Source of the DNA: Aminipila sp051883075
GTDB taxonomy: Bacteria > Bacillota > Clostridia > Peptostreptococcales > Anaerovoracaceae
DNA length: 64,000 bases
Direction of reading: 5' to 3'
Assembly (NCBI GenBank): GCA_051883075.1
Contig: JBJETA010000005.1
Span: 15,804 to 79,803 of the forward strand
Shown: piece by piece, positions 34,026 through 42,480 of the stretch
Position numbering within the stretch: the stretch's first letter is position 1
Layout: every line of letters begins with the position of its first letter
Notes under the pieces: model-generated
Told to the model about the DNA's origin: nothing
What the model saw: only the letters and a program-made list of their open reading frames with translations
Databases searched by the model: none
Program-made: the position numbers and the translations under genes

Positions 34026-34574
34026 ATGAAATGTTCAGGTGAAAATGCGGAAAAAAGAGCCGCTCTTGCGGTTGCTGATTTAATGGCGGCTGCGGCAAAA
34101 ACTGCTCCGAAGGGCTGCGGAGTTGACAATGTTGAAGTTGTAATACTCGACGGAGCTGAAAAGGATGCTCTTGCAGAGTATCTCAGAAAAATCGGTAATG
34201 AACGAAATATCGAATTTTTTGTGCGTGACGCAGGCAATATAGATAACAGCCATTGCGTTGTCCTGATTGGTGTAAGAAATGTACCCCTTGCACTTGCTCC
34301 ATGCGGCTTGTGCGGTTTCAAAAACTGCGGCGAAATGAAAAAAGCAGGAGGACACTGCACTTTCAATATCACAGACTTAGGCATAGCTGTAGGTTCCGCT
34401 GTTTCTGTTGCGGCAGACCACAGGATAGACAATCGCGTTATGTACTCTGCCGGTGTTGCGGCCGTAGAAAGCGGATGCTTCTCCGAAAAGGTAAGAGTTG
34501 CTTATGCAATACCTCTTTCGACTTCTTCAAAGAGCATTTTCTTTGACAGAAATCCGGGAGCCGTACTGGTTTAA
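34026..34574 (+). CDS. DUF2148 ferredoxin-like protein
   Basis: The start is ATG 34026 (MKCSGENAEKRAALAVADLM), with TAGGAGG 9 bases upstream. 182 residues. The central block APCGLCGFKNCGEMKKAGGHCTF carries the clustered Cys that suggest an iron-sulfur site, followed by DLGIAVGSAVSVAADHRIDNRVMYSAG, the DUF2148 signature. Common in anaerobes, biochemical role not established. Single gene with a terminator at 34588-34633. Confidence 0.85.
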   Translation: MKCSGENAEKRAALAVADLMAAAAKTAPKGCGVDNVEVVILDGAEKDALAEYLRKIGNERNIEFFVRDAGNIDNSHCVVLIGVRNVPLALAPCGLCGFKNCGEMKKAGGHCTFNITDLGIAVGSAVSVAADHRIDNRVMYSAGVAAVESGCFSEKVRVAYAIPLSTSSKSIFFDRNPGAVLV

Positions 34575-34587
34575 AAATTTATAATAA

Positions 34588-34633
34588 AAAAGGGCAAATC
34601 AGGGAAAATCCTTGCATTTGTCCTTTTGTTTTT
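34588..34633. terminator. Terminator between DUF2148 gene and idi
   Basis: AAAGGGCAAAT pairs with ATTTGTCCTTT across an inner CAGGGA/TCCTTG stem; the + strand continues with seven T. The A-rich left side can serve idi on the other strand. Confidence 0.75.
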
Positions 34634-34642
34634 TTGCATTAT

Positions 34643-35200
34643 TTAATCATCTAACCCACATTTGTCTTTATTTTCTCTTATGTACTCGATAACCCTCGGT
34701 GCAGCTATAACAAACCACGGTGCGAACTTTTCAGGCTGCTCCTTTATCTGCTTTTCAACTTCTTCAAACTCAATCCACTGCATATCTGCAACTTCATCAG
34801 GGTTAATTTTAAATCCTCCGTCATATCTTCCTATAAACACATGGTCATACTCGTGCTCATATAAATCATCATGAAATTTGTGTTTATACACGAAGGAGAA
34901 AATTTCTTCCACAGAGCACGAAATCCCTGTTTCTTCAACAAGTCGGGCTTCTGCATCTTCCTTTATCCACAAGTTATCCACAGGATGTGAACAACATGTA
35001 TTTGCCCACAGTCCCCCTGAATGATATTTATGAAAAGCTCTTTGTTGTATCAGCAGCTTTCCGTCATTGTAAAGAAAAATTGAAAATGCCCTGTGCAGCA
35101 TAGGACTTTGATGTGCTTCAGTTTTCGACATTTTCCCAACTATTGTGTCATTTTCATCAACTAACAAAACTTTGCTTCTGTCAATATTTTTATTTATCAT
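34643..35200 (-). CDS. idi: Type 1 isopentenyl-diphosphate delta-isomerase
   Basis: Interconverts IPP and DMAPP. 185 residues of the Nudix-related IDI-1 family: LHRAFSIFLYND, WANTCCSHPV with the catalytic Cys, ARLVEETGI, and the catalytic Glu region YEHEYDHVFIG. ATG overlaps the PAP2 stop by 11 bases (ATGATAAATAA), so the pair is translationally coupled, linking isoprenoid supply with polyprenyl-phosphate recycling. Confidence 0.95.
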   Translation of the reverse strand: MINKNIDRSKVLLVDENDTIVGKMSKTEAHQSPMLHRAFSIFLYNDGKLLIQQRAFHKYHSGGLWANTCCSHPVDNLWIKEDAEARLVEETGISCSVEEIFSFVYKHKFHDDLYEHEYDHVFIGRYDGGFKINPDEVADMQWIEFEEVEKQIKEQPEKFAPWFVIAAPRVIEYIRENKDKCGLDD

Positions 35201-35852
35201 TTCCGTACCTCTGCATTATTTCATTTTTCTTTTCCTTGATTGCTTCCAGCACTGAAACTGCAATGGTTAATATGCATAAACCAAGACACCAGCCCGCCAG
35301 AACATCTGTTGGATAGTGTACCCCCAGATATATTCTGCTGATTCCTATCATCAGAGGAAGCAGCAAAAGCAGCATTATAAATTTATTCACAGATTTATCC
35401 ACAGTTTTGTGGATAAGCAGGTATACCAAAAATCCATAAAATACAAGGCTTGAACAGGAATGTCCGCTCGGAAAACTAAATCCTCCCTGTGGAATCAGAA
35501 AACTTTCCACAGGCGGTCTTGGCCGTTCAATAAGGTTTTTAAAAAAGGTCTGCACCGCAACTGTAAAAAGTGCCGTGCATGACACCGGAAGGCCTATTTC
35601 AAATCTGGTTCTTCTCCATAAAATCAGGATTGCACACAGGATTATAATTGTTTCCGAATTTCCCAGTCCCGTTACCGCTTTAACTATCGGCGTCAGTAAG
35701 TCACTCCTAAGACTAAGTATTCCGGTTCGGATTACGCTGTCGAATCTGGGTATTTCCTCATATCGCATATTGTTCATTACCGAGAGGGCAATGGCTATAA
35801 ATGCTGTGAAGGCTGTAAGTCCTATAAATATTCTTTTCTTTTTACTGTCCAT
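35190..35852 (-). CDS. PAP2-family lipid phosphatase (undecaprenyl-diphosphatase type)
   Basis: The start at ATG 35852 (MDSKKKRIF) is preferred over a TTG 18 bases upstream. 220 residues with six membrane helices. PAP2 motifs are complete: KNLIERPRP, FPSGHSCSS and SRIYLGVHYPTDVLAGW. Probably dephosphorylates undecaprenyl diphosphate or a related lipid on the outer face of the membrane, which fits its coupling to idi. Confidence 0.9.
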   Translation of the reverse strand: MDSKKKRIFIGLTAFTAFIAIALSVMNNMRYEEIPRFDSVIRTGILSLRSDLLTPIVKAVTGLGNSETIIILCAILILWRRTRFEIGLPVSCTALFTVAVQTFFKNLIERPRPPVESFLIPQGGFSFPSGHSCSSLVFYGFLVYLLIHKTVDKSVNKFIMLLLLLPLMIGISRIYLGVHYPTDVLAGWCLGLCILTIAVSVLEAIKEKKNEIMQRYGNDK

Positions 35853-35993
35853 ATCTCTTAAATCCCCCAATTTTATTTTACCGCCATTCTGTATTATACA
35901 ACGCTTCCATTTTATTTTCTATATCCTTATTTTATATTAAAAACTATGTTATAATATGAATGTTATAATAAATTTCATTTTGGGAGGCTTTCC

Positions 35994-36734
35994 ATGAAGA
36001 TTATCAGAAATATACCTATGGTTATTGAGTTCGTAATGGCTTTACCTGAACTAAGACAGCATAAAAAGAATATTTACAAATACAGAGAGCTTGGAGATCT
36101 TGAAAAAGAGAGAGAGTATATCTTAAAGGCAACATCCACCTGGGGAAAGAGACTGGTCCGTGACCTGAACATTGATTTAAATATCATCGGAAAGGAAAAT
36201 CTTCCCGATAACGGTCCTGTAGTTTTCGTTGGAAACCATCAGGGCTACGGCGATATTCCTATTTACTGTGCCGCTCTTGATAAGTTCCAGACAGGTTTTA
36301 TTGCGAAGGATAGTCTTGAAAAGGTTCCTCTGTACGGTGAGTGGATAAAAAATATCAGAAGTGTACTTCTGCCGAGAGAAAATCCAAGGGAATCTTTAAA
36401 AGCGATGGAAACTGCCGTTGATTTAATCAAGCAGGGCTTTTCCATGGTTATCTTTCCCGAAGGACACAGAAGCAAATGCGAAGAAATGGGCGAATTCAAA
36501 AAAGGAAGCCTGCGTCTTGCAACAAAGCCGGGCGTGCCTGTTGTGCCTATCTCTGTAAACGGTACTTACAAGCTGTTTGAGGAAAGCGGCTATATGAAGA
36601 AAAACTTTAAAATAGATTTTATGATTCATCCGCCTATTGAAACCTCTTCCCTTTCCAAGCAGGAGGCTTCAAATCTTGCGGAAACTGTTGAAGAAATAGT
36701 AAGAAACGGTCTTGAAGAGCTTAAAAAGCTTTAA
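35994..36734 (+). CDS. plsC: 1-acyl-sn-glycerol-3-phosphate acyltransferase (PlsC type)
   Basis: Adds the second acyl chain to make phosphatidic acid. 246 residues with the acyltransferase motifs: VGNHQGYGDIPI (HX4D), FIAKDSLEKVPLYGEW, VIFPEGHRSK and VPVVPISVNGTYKL. GGGAGG precedes the ATG. A single gene flanked by terminators; an AT-rich stretch with two TATAAT-like boxes lies just upstream. Confidence 0.92.
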   Translation: MKIIRNIPMVIEFVMALPELRQHKKNIYKYRELGDLEKEREYILKATSTWGKRLVRDLNIDLNIIGKENLPDNGPVVFVGNHQGYGDIPIYCAALDKFQTGFIAKDSLEKVPLYGEWIKNIRSVLLPRENPRESLKAMETAVDLIKQGFSMVIFPEGHRSKCEEMGEFKKGSLRLATKPGVPVVPISVNGTYKLFEESGYMKKNFKIDFMIHPPIETSSLSKQEASNLAETVEEIVRNGLEELKKL

Positions 36735-36737
36735 AAC

Positions 36738-36782
36738 AAAAGCTGCAGTTTCAAGTGATTACACCTGAAATGCAGCTTTATT
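36738..36782 (+). terminator. Terminator of plsC
   Basis: AAAGCTGCAGTTTCA pairs with TGAAATGCAGCTTT (one-base bulge), followed by ATTTTTTG on the + strand. Confidence 0.85.
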
Positions 36783-36836
36783 TTTTGCTTATTTTTTTAT
36801 ATCTCTAGTTTTGTATTCTAATAATCTTTTGTGTTC

Positions 36837-37709
36837 CTACATCGGATTTCTGAAGCCCTTGCCTATAATATTGCTTGAATTTGTTATGATAACAAAGGCA
36901 TGTTTATCAACTTCTTTTATATAATCTCTGAGCATTTTTGCCTGAGGTCTGCTCATAACCGACATAAGTACGGTTTTCTCTTTGTTGTCATAGGTTCCTA
37001 TACATCCGTGTTTTGTTACGCCCCTGTTGATTTCATTGTGTATGAATTCCGATATCTCATCCGGCTTATCCGTTATGATGGTAAAGCACTTGGAGATGTT
37101 TATACTTTCCATGACATTATCTACAACAACCGCCTTTGCCAGAAGCCCGAGCACTGAAAACATTCCCGTGGAAATGCCGAACAGGATTCCGCTGCTCACC
37201 GCTATGATTGCATCGGAGCAGAAAAGTGCCTTTCCTATTTCCAGTGATGTATATTTTTTGATTATCAGAGCAACAATATCCGTTCCTCCGCTGCTGGCAG
37301 AGCAGTTAAACAGCAGTGCCGAACCTACAGCCGGGAGAATGACCGAAAATATGAGTTCCAGAAGAGGCTCATCTGTCATCGGTGCATCCAAAGGATATAT
37401 AAACTCAAAGAGCTTGATGAAAAATGAAAATCCAATAGACCCATATATGGTTTTTACTCCGAATGAGGTTCCTAAAAATATAAATCCGACAAATAAAAGT
37501 ATAATATTTATACCTGCCGTAAGCGTTGACTTTGAGATTGGAACAAATGCAGACAACAGTATTGAAATACCGCTGACACCGCCGGTTGAAAAATTGTTCG
37601 GCATCTTGAAGAAATACACACCTGCGGAAACAAGAAATACTCCCAGAGTAATCACCGAATACTCCAATATCACTTTTTTTATATCAATATTTTTTTTACT
37701 GCTTTCCAT
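36837..37709 (-). CDS. YitT family membrane protein (DUF161/DUF2179)
   Basis: 290 residues: five or six membrane helices (VILEYSVITLGVFLVSAGVYFF, NFSTGGVSGISILLS, SASSGGTDIVALIIKKY) and a C-terminal DUF2179 domain (CFTIITDKPDEISEFIHNEINRGVTKHGCIGTYDNKEKTVLMSVMSRPQ). Transport function is suspected for the family but unproven. Single gene facing plsC. Confidence 0.9.
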   Translation of the reverse strand: MESSKKNIDIKKVILEYSVITLGVFLVSAGVYFFKMPNNFSTGGVSGISILLSAFVPISKSTLTAGINIILLFVGFIFLGTSFGVKTIYGSIGFSFFIKLFEFIYPLDAPMTDEPLLELIFSVILPAVGSALLFNCSASSGGTDIVALIIKKYTSLEIGKALFCSDAIIAVSSGILFGISTGMFSVLGLLAKAVVVDNVMESINISKCFTIITDKPDEISEFIHNEINRGVTKHGCIGTYDNKEKTVLMSVMSRPQAKMLRDYIKEVDKHAFVIITNSSNIIGKGFRNPM

Positions 37710-37772
37710 GCTTATTTCTGCCTCTGAAATTTATTTTCCCTATTTTATGCCTCTGACTTTTATTTTAGAATA

Positions 37773-38759
37773 CTATCTGCCTATGCCAAGTCCGAATCTG
37801 TCTTTTACTCTCTTCATAGTCTTTTCGGCTATGGCATTTGCTTTTTCAGCGCCTTCATCAAGAACCCTGATAAGTTCTTCCGAATATCTGATTTCCTCAA
37901 ATCTTTCTTTTATAGGCTTCAGTGCATCTACTGTAACTCCCACCAGGTCCTTCTTGAAATCACCGTAACCGCAGCCTTCATATTTCTTTTCAAGGTCTTC
38001 CACAGATGCTCCTGACAGTGCACTGTAAATATTTAAAAGATTGCTTATGCCCGGCTTGTTTTCTATATCAAACCTGATGATTCCTTCTGAGTCTGTTGTT
38101 GATTTCATGATTGATTTTTTAATCTTTGCTTCATCATCAAGAAGTGAAATTCTGCTCAGTGGATTTTCAGCACTTTTACTCATCTTCTTCGTAGGATCGT
38201 CAAGAGCCATAACTCTTGCACCTGCTTTTAAAAATCTGCCTTCAGGCACAACAAAGGTTTCTCCGTATTTGTTGTTTATTCTCATGGCAATATCCCTGCA
38301 AAGCTCTATGTGCTGCTTCTGGTCATTACCAACAGGTACGATGTGAGTGTCATAAAGAAGAATGTCCGCAGCCATAAGTACAGGATATGTGAATAATCCT
38401 GTAGGTGCTGATTCTTTTCCTTTGCTCTTATCCTTAAACTGGGTCATTCTTGAGAGCTCACCTGTGTATGAGTTGCAGGTTAATACCCATGAAAGCTCTG
38501 CATGTCCCGAAACGTCTGACTGCACAAAAATAGTGGCTTTCTTAGGATCAACTCCGATAGCCATGTACAGTGCCGCAACGTCAAGGGTGTGCTTTCTAAG
38601 CTCCTCAGGATTCTGAGGTACTGTGATTGAGTGCAAATCTACTATGCAGTAAAGACATTCATTTTCGTTCTGCAGTTCAACAAACTGCTTTAATGCTCCC
38701 AGATAATTTCCTAAATGTATGTTTCCTGTCGGCTGTACGCCTGAAAAAACTCTTTTCAT
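37773..38759 (-). CDS. trpS: Tryptophanyl-tRNA synthetase
   Basis: Charges tRNA-Trp. 328 residues, class I: GNIHLGNYLG is the HIGH motif and MSKS (KKMSKSAENPLS) the second; CIVDLHSITVPQ and the Trp-pocket region VGNDQKQHIELCRDIA are present. GGGGGGAAG precedes the ATG. The sigma factor gene ends 14 bases upstream, so they may share a transcript. Confidence 0.97.
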   Translation of the reverse strand: MKRVFSGVQPTGNIHLGNYLGALKQFVELQNENECLYCIVDLHSITVPQNPEELRKHTLDVAALYMAIGVDPKKATIFVQSDVSGHAELSWVLTCNSYTGELSRMTQFKDKSKGKESAPTGLFTYPVLMAADILLYDTHIVPVGNDQKQHIELCRDIAMRINNKYGETFVVPEGRFLKAGARVMALDDPTKKMSKSAENPLSRISLLDDEAKIKKSIMKSTTDSEGIIRFDIENKPGISNLLNIYSALSGASVEDLEKKYEGCGYGDFKKDLVGVTVDALKPIKERFEEIRYSEELIRVLDEGAEKANAIAEKTMKRVKDRFGLGIGR

Positions 38760-38773
38760 ACTGTTTCTTCCCC

Positions 38774-39496
38774 CTAACGGTTTAATTCATCATGGAACTT
38801 TTTCCTTATGCTTTTTTCTGCTCTCGATACAGTCATCTGGGACACATGCATTTCTTCCGCTATTTCTGCCTGTGTCTTATTTTCAATATATCTGAGCATA
38901 AACACTTTCTTTTCTTTTTCATTTAAGTTCTTAAAAACAGCTTTGATTACTTCAAAATCTTCAATGCTGTCATAGCCCCTCTCTTCTATGGAGGCAAACT
39001 TGTCAAAGGTAATCAGGTCATCGGGATTTGCCGCCTGATCAAGAGAATATGTGCTGTATGCGTTTCCGCTTTCTATTGCTTCTATAACATCTTCATTTGT
39101 AAGGCCAAGATAGTCCGCCAGCTCGGAAGTAGTCGGAGTTCTTCCGTACTTTTCCGTCAGGGCTTCCTTTGCCGGAGATATCTTCAGGCTGTTTTCCTTG
39201 ACACGTCGGGGAACCTTTACGCTCCACTGTTTATCCCTGAAATACTTTTTTATTTCTCCTAAAATAGTAGGCGTAGCAAAGCTTGAAAATTCAAAGCCCT
39301 TTTCGGGATCAAACCTGTCTACGGCATGGACAAGCGCCATGGCGCCCACCTGATACAGGTCGTCATATTCTACACCCTTATTTAAATATTTTCTTATAAG
39401 AATCTCGACCATATACAGATATGCCTCCACAATCTGGTTTCTTATATCTACGTTTCGGCTCTGTCTGTACTGCAAGAATACATCTTGGTTTATCAT
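38774..39496 (-). CDS. Sigma-B/F/G-type RNA polymerase sigma factor
   Basis: 240 residues. Region 2 (YDDLYQVGAMALVHAVDRFDPEKGFEFSSFATPTILGEIKKYFRDKQWSVKVPRR) is the SigB/SigF/SigG type that reads GTTT/GGGAA-like promoters. Region 3 (RTPTTSELADYLGLTNEDVIEA) and region 4 (NEKEKKVFMLRYIENKTQAEIAEEMHVSQMTVSRAEKSIRKKF) follow. The preceding RsbW-like gene overlaps by 4 bases (ATGA), indicating an anti-sigma pair. Whether it is a general stress factor (SigB) or sporulation SigF is not decidable; the absence of an RsbV/SpoIIAA gene before it is unusual for either. Confidence 0.88.
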   Translation of the reverse strand: MINQDVFLQYRQSRNVDIRNQIVEAYLYMVEILIRKYLNKGVEYDDLYQVGAMALVHAVDRFDPEKGFEFSSFATPTILGEIKKYFRDKQWSVKVPRRVKENSLKISPAKEALTEKYGRTPTTSELADYLGLTNEDVIEAIESGNAYSTYSLDQAANPDDLITFDKFASIEERGYDSIEDFEVIKAVFKNLNEKEKKVFMLRYIENKTQAEIAEEMHVSQMTVSRAEKSIRKKFHDELNR

Positions 39497-39894
39497 TTAT
39501 TTTTCACCATTACTATACTTTTCTTTTCATCACTCAGAGTTTTAACCTCTGCAGAATCCATCAGCGTATTTATAAGAAACATAGCCAGATCGCCGTCCTT
39601 CGGACAGTTTTTGCATGGCCTGTATTCTTTTTCTATATCTCTGCCCTCTCCGGCATCGGCGATTGAAATCGTCATTTTATCTTCTTCCAGCTCACATATT
39701 ACTTCATAAGCGTTTATCCAGCTGGAATAACCGTGACATGTCATGGCCTTGCACGCTTCATCAACGGCAAGCTTCATGTCATCTACAGCTTCCACATCAA
39801 AACCTGCATGGGCTGCAAGTGCGGCAATTCCCATTCTTACCACTTTTATGTATTCAGGCTTTCCCGGTACTGTAAATTTTACGCATTCTGACAT
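39493..39894 (-). CDS. RsbW/SpoIIAB-like anti-sigma factor with altered N-box
   Basis: 133 residues of GHKL ATPase fold: N-terminal MSECVKFTVPGKPEYIKVVRMGIAALA, the N-box region DDMKLAVDEACKAMTCHGYS and the G1 box DAGEG. In RsbW and SpoIIAB the N-box is E-A-x-x-N-A; here Ala replaces the Mg-binding Asn, and no clear G2 box is seen in KDGDLAMFLINTL. It may bind sigma without being an efficient kinase. AAGGAG lies before the ATG. It is the first gene after gyrA. Confidence 0.82.
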   Translation of the reverse strand: MSECVKFTVPGKPEYIKVVRMGIAALAAHAGFDVEAVDDMKLAVDEACKAMTCHGYSSWINAYEVICELEEDKMTISIADAGEGRDIEKEYRPCKNCPKDGDLAMFLINTLMDSAEVKTLSDEKKSIVMVKNK

Positions 39895-39919
39895 CTTTTT
39901 TTCTCCTTAAATTAGGAAT

Positions 39920-39947
39920 TGGGAACCGCTTTCAATCACGGTTCCCA
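39920..39947 (-). terminator. Hairpin after gyrA without a T-tract
   Basis: TGGGAACCG (39920-39928) pairs with CGGTTCCCA (39939-39947). The minus strand then reads ATTCCTAATTT rather than a T-run, so it is a weak terminator or an mRNA-end stabiliser. Confidence 0.4.
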
Positions 39948-39959
39948 TTCATTTTACCA

Positions 39960-42458
39960 TTACTCTGTTTTCATTTCAATCTGTGAAGACTCTTCTTCTT
40001 TATTTTCTGCTTCTTCTTCCTCACGTTCTTCATCGGTCTTTATAACCTTTGCCATAGCGATAATGTTTGCGTTGTCGTCAACTCTCATGATTTTAACACC
40101 CTGAGTAGCCCTGCCGAGTCTCGAAACCTCGCTTGCCTTTATTCTTATGATGATTCCGTCTGAGTTTATAAGCATGATTTCATCGTCTTCGTTTACAACC
40201 ATGGCACCGATCAGTTCACCTGTCTTCTTAAACTTTGCCTTGTCATAAGTAAGAAGTCCCTTTCCTCCTCTTACCTGAACCTTGTAGTCTTCAACAGGAG
40301 TTCTCTTTCCGTAGCCGTTCTTTGTTACAACAAGAAGCTCTTCATTTTCTTCAACAAGCTCCATGGATACAACTTCGTCATCGCCTTCAAGCTTGATTGC
40401 TCTTACGCCGCCTGCGATTCTTCCCATACTTCTGACATCCTCTTCCGAGAAGCAGATGCACTTTCCGTTTTTGGTAACGATGATAACTTTGTTTGTACCT
40501 GTTGTCTGCTTTATGCCGATTAACTCATCTCCGTCCTTCAGGTTGATAGCTATCAGACCTGTCTTTCTGTTTGTATTGAACTGTGAAAGCGGAGTTTTCT
40601 TAATAGTTCCGTGCTTTGTTACAGCTATCAGGAACTGATCCTCAGCAAATTCCTTGATAGGAATGATAGCTGTGATCCTTTCCCTCTGCATCAGGCTCAG
40701 GAAGTTGACAGCAGGCATACCCTTTGCGGTACGGCTTGCTTCCGGTATTTCATAAGCCCTCAGCTTATGTGCTTTACCTGTATTTGTAAAGAACATAAGG
40801 GTATCGTGGGTTGAGGTCATTATCAGATCCTTAACAAAGTCATTTTCCCTCGTTGTCAGACCTGTTATTCCTTTTCCGCCTCTCTTCTGAGTCTTATATG
40901 ATGAAAGCGGCATTCTCTTCAGATAACCAAGGTGGGTTAAAGTAATTGCAACAGTTTCTTCTTCAATCAGATCCTCTTCTTCAAGTTCGGAAACATCAGC
41001 AACAATCTTGGTCCTTCTTTCATCTCCCCACTTGTCCTTTATTTCAAGAAGCTCATCCTTTACAACACCCATAAGCTTCTTTTCATCTTCAAGAAGGCTG
41101 TTGTAATATGCAATCTTCTTCATCAGTTCGTTATATTCGTTTTCAATCTTTTCTCTTTCCAGACCCTGCAGACGTCTCAGCTGCATATCTAAGATAGCCT
41201 GTGCCTGTATTTCCGAAAGACCGAAACGTTCCATCAGTTTTTCTTTTGCATCACTGTAGCTTGCTCTGATGATTTTGATGATTTCATCTATGTTGTCAAG
41301 AGCTATTCTTAAGCCCTCCAAGATATGAGCCCTTGCTTCAGCCTTTTTCTTATCAAATATAGTTCTTCTTGTTACGACTTCCTTCTGGTGCTTCAGATAT
41401 TCGTCAAGAATTTCATAAAGTGATAATGTCCTAGGCTGTCCGTTTACAAGCGCAATCATAATCATACTGAAGCTTTCCTGAAGCTGGGTATGCTTATAAA
41501 GCCTGTTTAAAGTAATCTGAGGGTTTGCATCTCTCTTCAGTTCGATTACTATTCTCATACCCTCACGGTTTGATTCATCTCGTATATCGGATATGCCGTC
41601 CAGCTTCTTTTCTTTTACAAGCTCTGCAATTTTTTCTATTAATCTTGCCTTGTTTACCTGATAAGGGATTTCAGTAACAACAATCTGCTGTCTTCCCTTG
41701 CTTGTTTCTTCTATTTCGGTAGTTGCTCTTACAAGCACCTTGCCCTGACCTGTTCTGTATGCTTCCTTTGCACTGTTTTTACCCATAATGGTTGCGCCTG
41801 TAGGGAAGTCAGGTCCTTTTACAATCTTTACAAGATCATCTATAGTAGCATCTTCATGGTCAATCATATATACGGAAGCATCTATTACTTCACCCAGATT
41901 ATGTGGCGGAATAGATGTTGCCATACCTACCGCAATACCGTTTGAACCGTTTACAAGCAGGTTCGGAAATCTTGACGGAAGAACGATAGGTTCTTTTTCT
42001 TCACCATCGAAGTTAGGCATGAAATCAACAGTATCTTTGTCAATATCGCGCAGCATCTGAAGCGCAAACGGGGTCATTCTCGCTTCTGTATAACGCATGG
42101 CAGCCGCACCGTCTCCATCCACTGAACCAAAGTTGCCGTGGCCATCTACCAGCAGATATCTGATTGAGAAATCCTGCGCAAGTCTTACCATAGCCTCATA
42201 GATAGAGCTGTCACCGTGAGGGTGATATTTACCCATTACTTCGCCGACTATACGTGCCGATTTCTTATGAGGTTTGTCAGGTGTAACTCCAAGCTCACTC
42301 ATACCGTACAGGATTCTTCTGTGTACCGGCTTAAGTCCGTCTCTTACATCAGGAAGAGCTCTTCCTACGATAACACTCATGGAGTAGTCTATATAGGAGT
42401 TTTTCATTTCATCATGAATCTCATGCTGTATAAGCTTTGAATCTTCGATTAAATTCAT
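39960..42458 (-). CDS. gyrA: DNA gyrase subunit A
   Basis: 832 residues. Breaks and rejoins DNA: catalytic Tyr in AMRYTEARM, helix HPHGDSSIYEAMVRLAQDFS (Ser at the quinolone position, i.e. unaltered), then a six-bladed C-terminal domain with the GyrA box QKRGGKGITG. An acidic Glu-rich tail (EEEAENKEEES) ends it. AGGAGG 12 bases before the ATG; gyrB ends 23 bases upstream. Confidence 0.98.
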   Translation of the reverse strand: MNLIEDSKLIQHEIHDEMKNSYIDYSMSVIVGRALPDVRDGLKPVHRRILYGMSELGVTPDKPHKKSARIVGEVMGKYHPHGDSSIYEAMVRLAQDFSIRYLLVDGHGNFGSVDGDGAAAMRYTEARMTPFALQMLRDIDKDTVDFMPNFDGEEKEPIVLPSRFPNLLVNGSNGIAVGMATSIPPHNLGEVIDASVYMIDHEDATIDDLVKIVKGPDFPTGATIMGKNSAKEAYRTGQGKVLVRATTEIEETSKGRQQIVVTEIPYQVNKARLIEKIAELVKEKKLDGISDIRDESNREGMRIVIELKRDANPQITLNRLYKHTQLQESFSMIMIALVNGQPRTLSLYEILDEYLKHQKEVVTRRTIFDKKKAEARAHILEGLRIALDNIDEIIKIIRASYSDAKEKLMERFGLSEIQAQAILDMQLRRLQGLEREKIENEYNELMKKIAYYNSLLEDEKKLMGVVKDELLEIKDKWGDERRTKIVADVSELEEEDLIEEETVAITLTHLGYLKRMPLSSYKTQKRGGKGITGLTTRENDFVKDLIMTSTHDTLMFFTNTGKAHKLRAYEIPEASRTAKGMPAVNFLSLMQRERITAIIPIKEFAEDQFLIAVTKHGTIKKTPLSQFNTNRKTGLIAINLKDGDELIGIKQTTGTNKVIIVTKNGKCICFSEEDVRSMGRIAGGVRAIKLEGDDEVVSMELVEENEELLVVTKNGYGKRTPVEDYKVQVRGGKGLLTYDKAKFKKTGELIGAMVVNEDDEIMLINSDGIIIRIKASEVSRLGRATQGVKIMRVDDNANIIAMAKVIKTDEEREEEEAENKEEESSQIEMKTE

Positions 42459-42480
42459 CTTTATGTTTTCCTCCTATCTT

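Noticed and set aside
42212..42270. Quinolone-resistance change in GyrA
   Set aside because: HGDSSIYE keeps the Ser; Glu at the second site is normal in Gram-positive bacteria.
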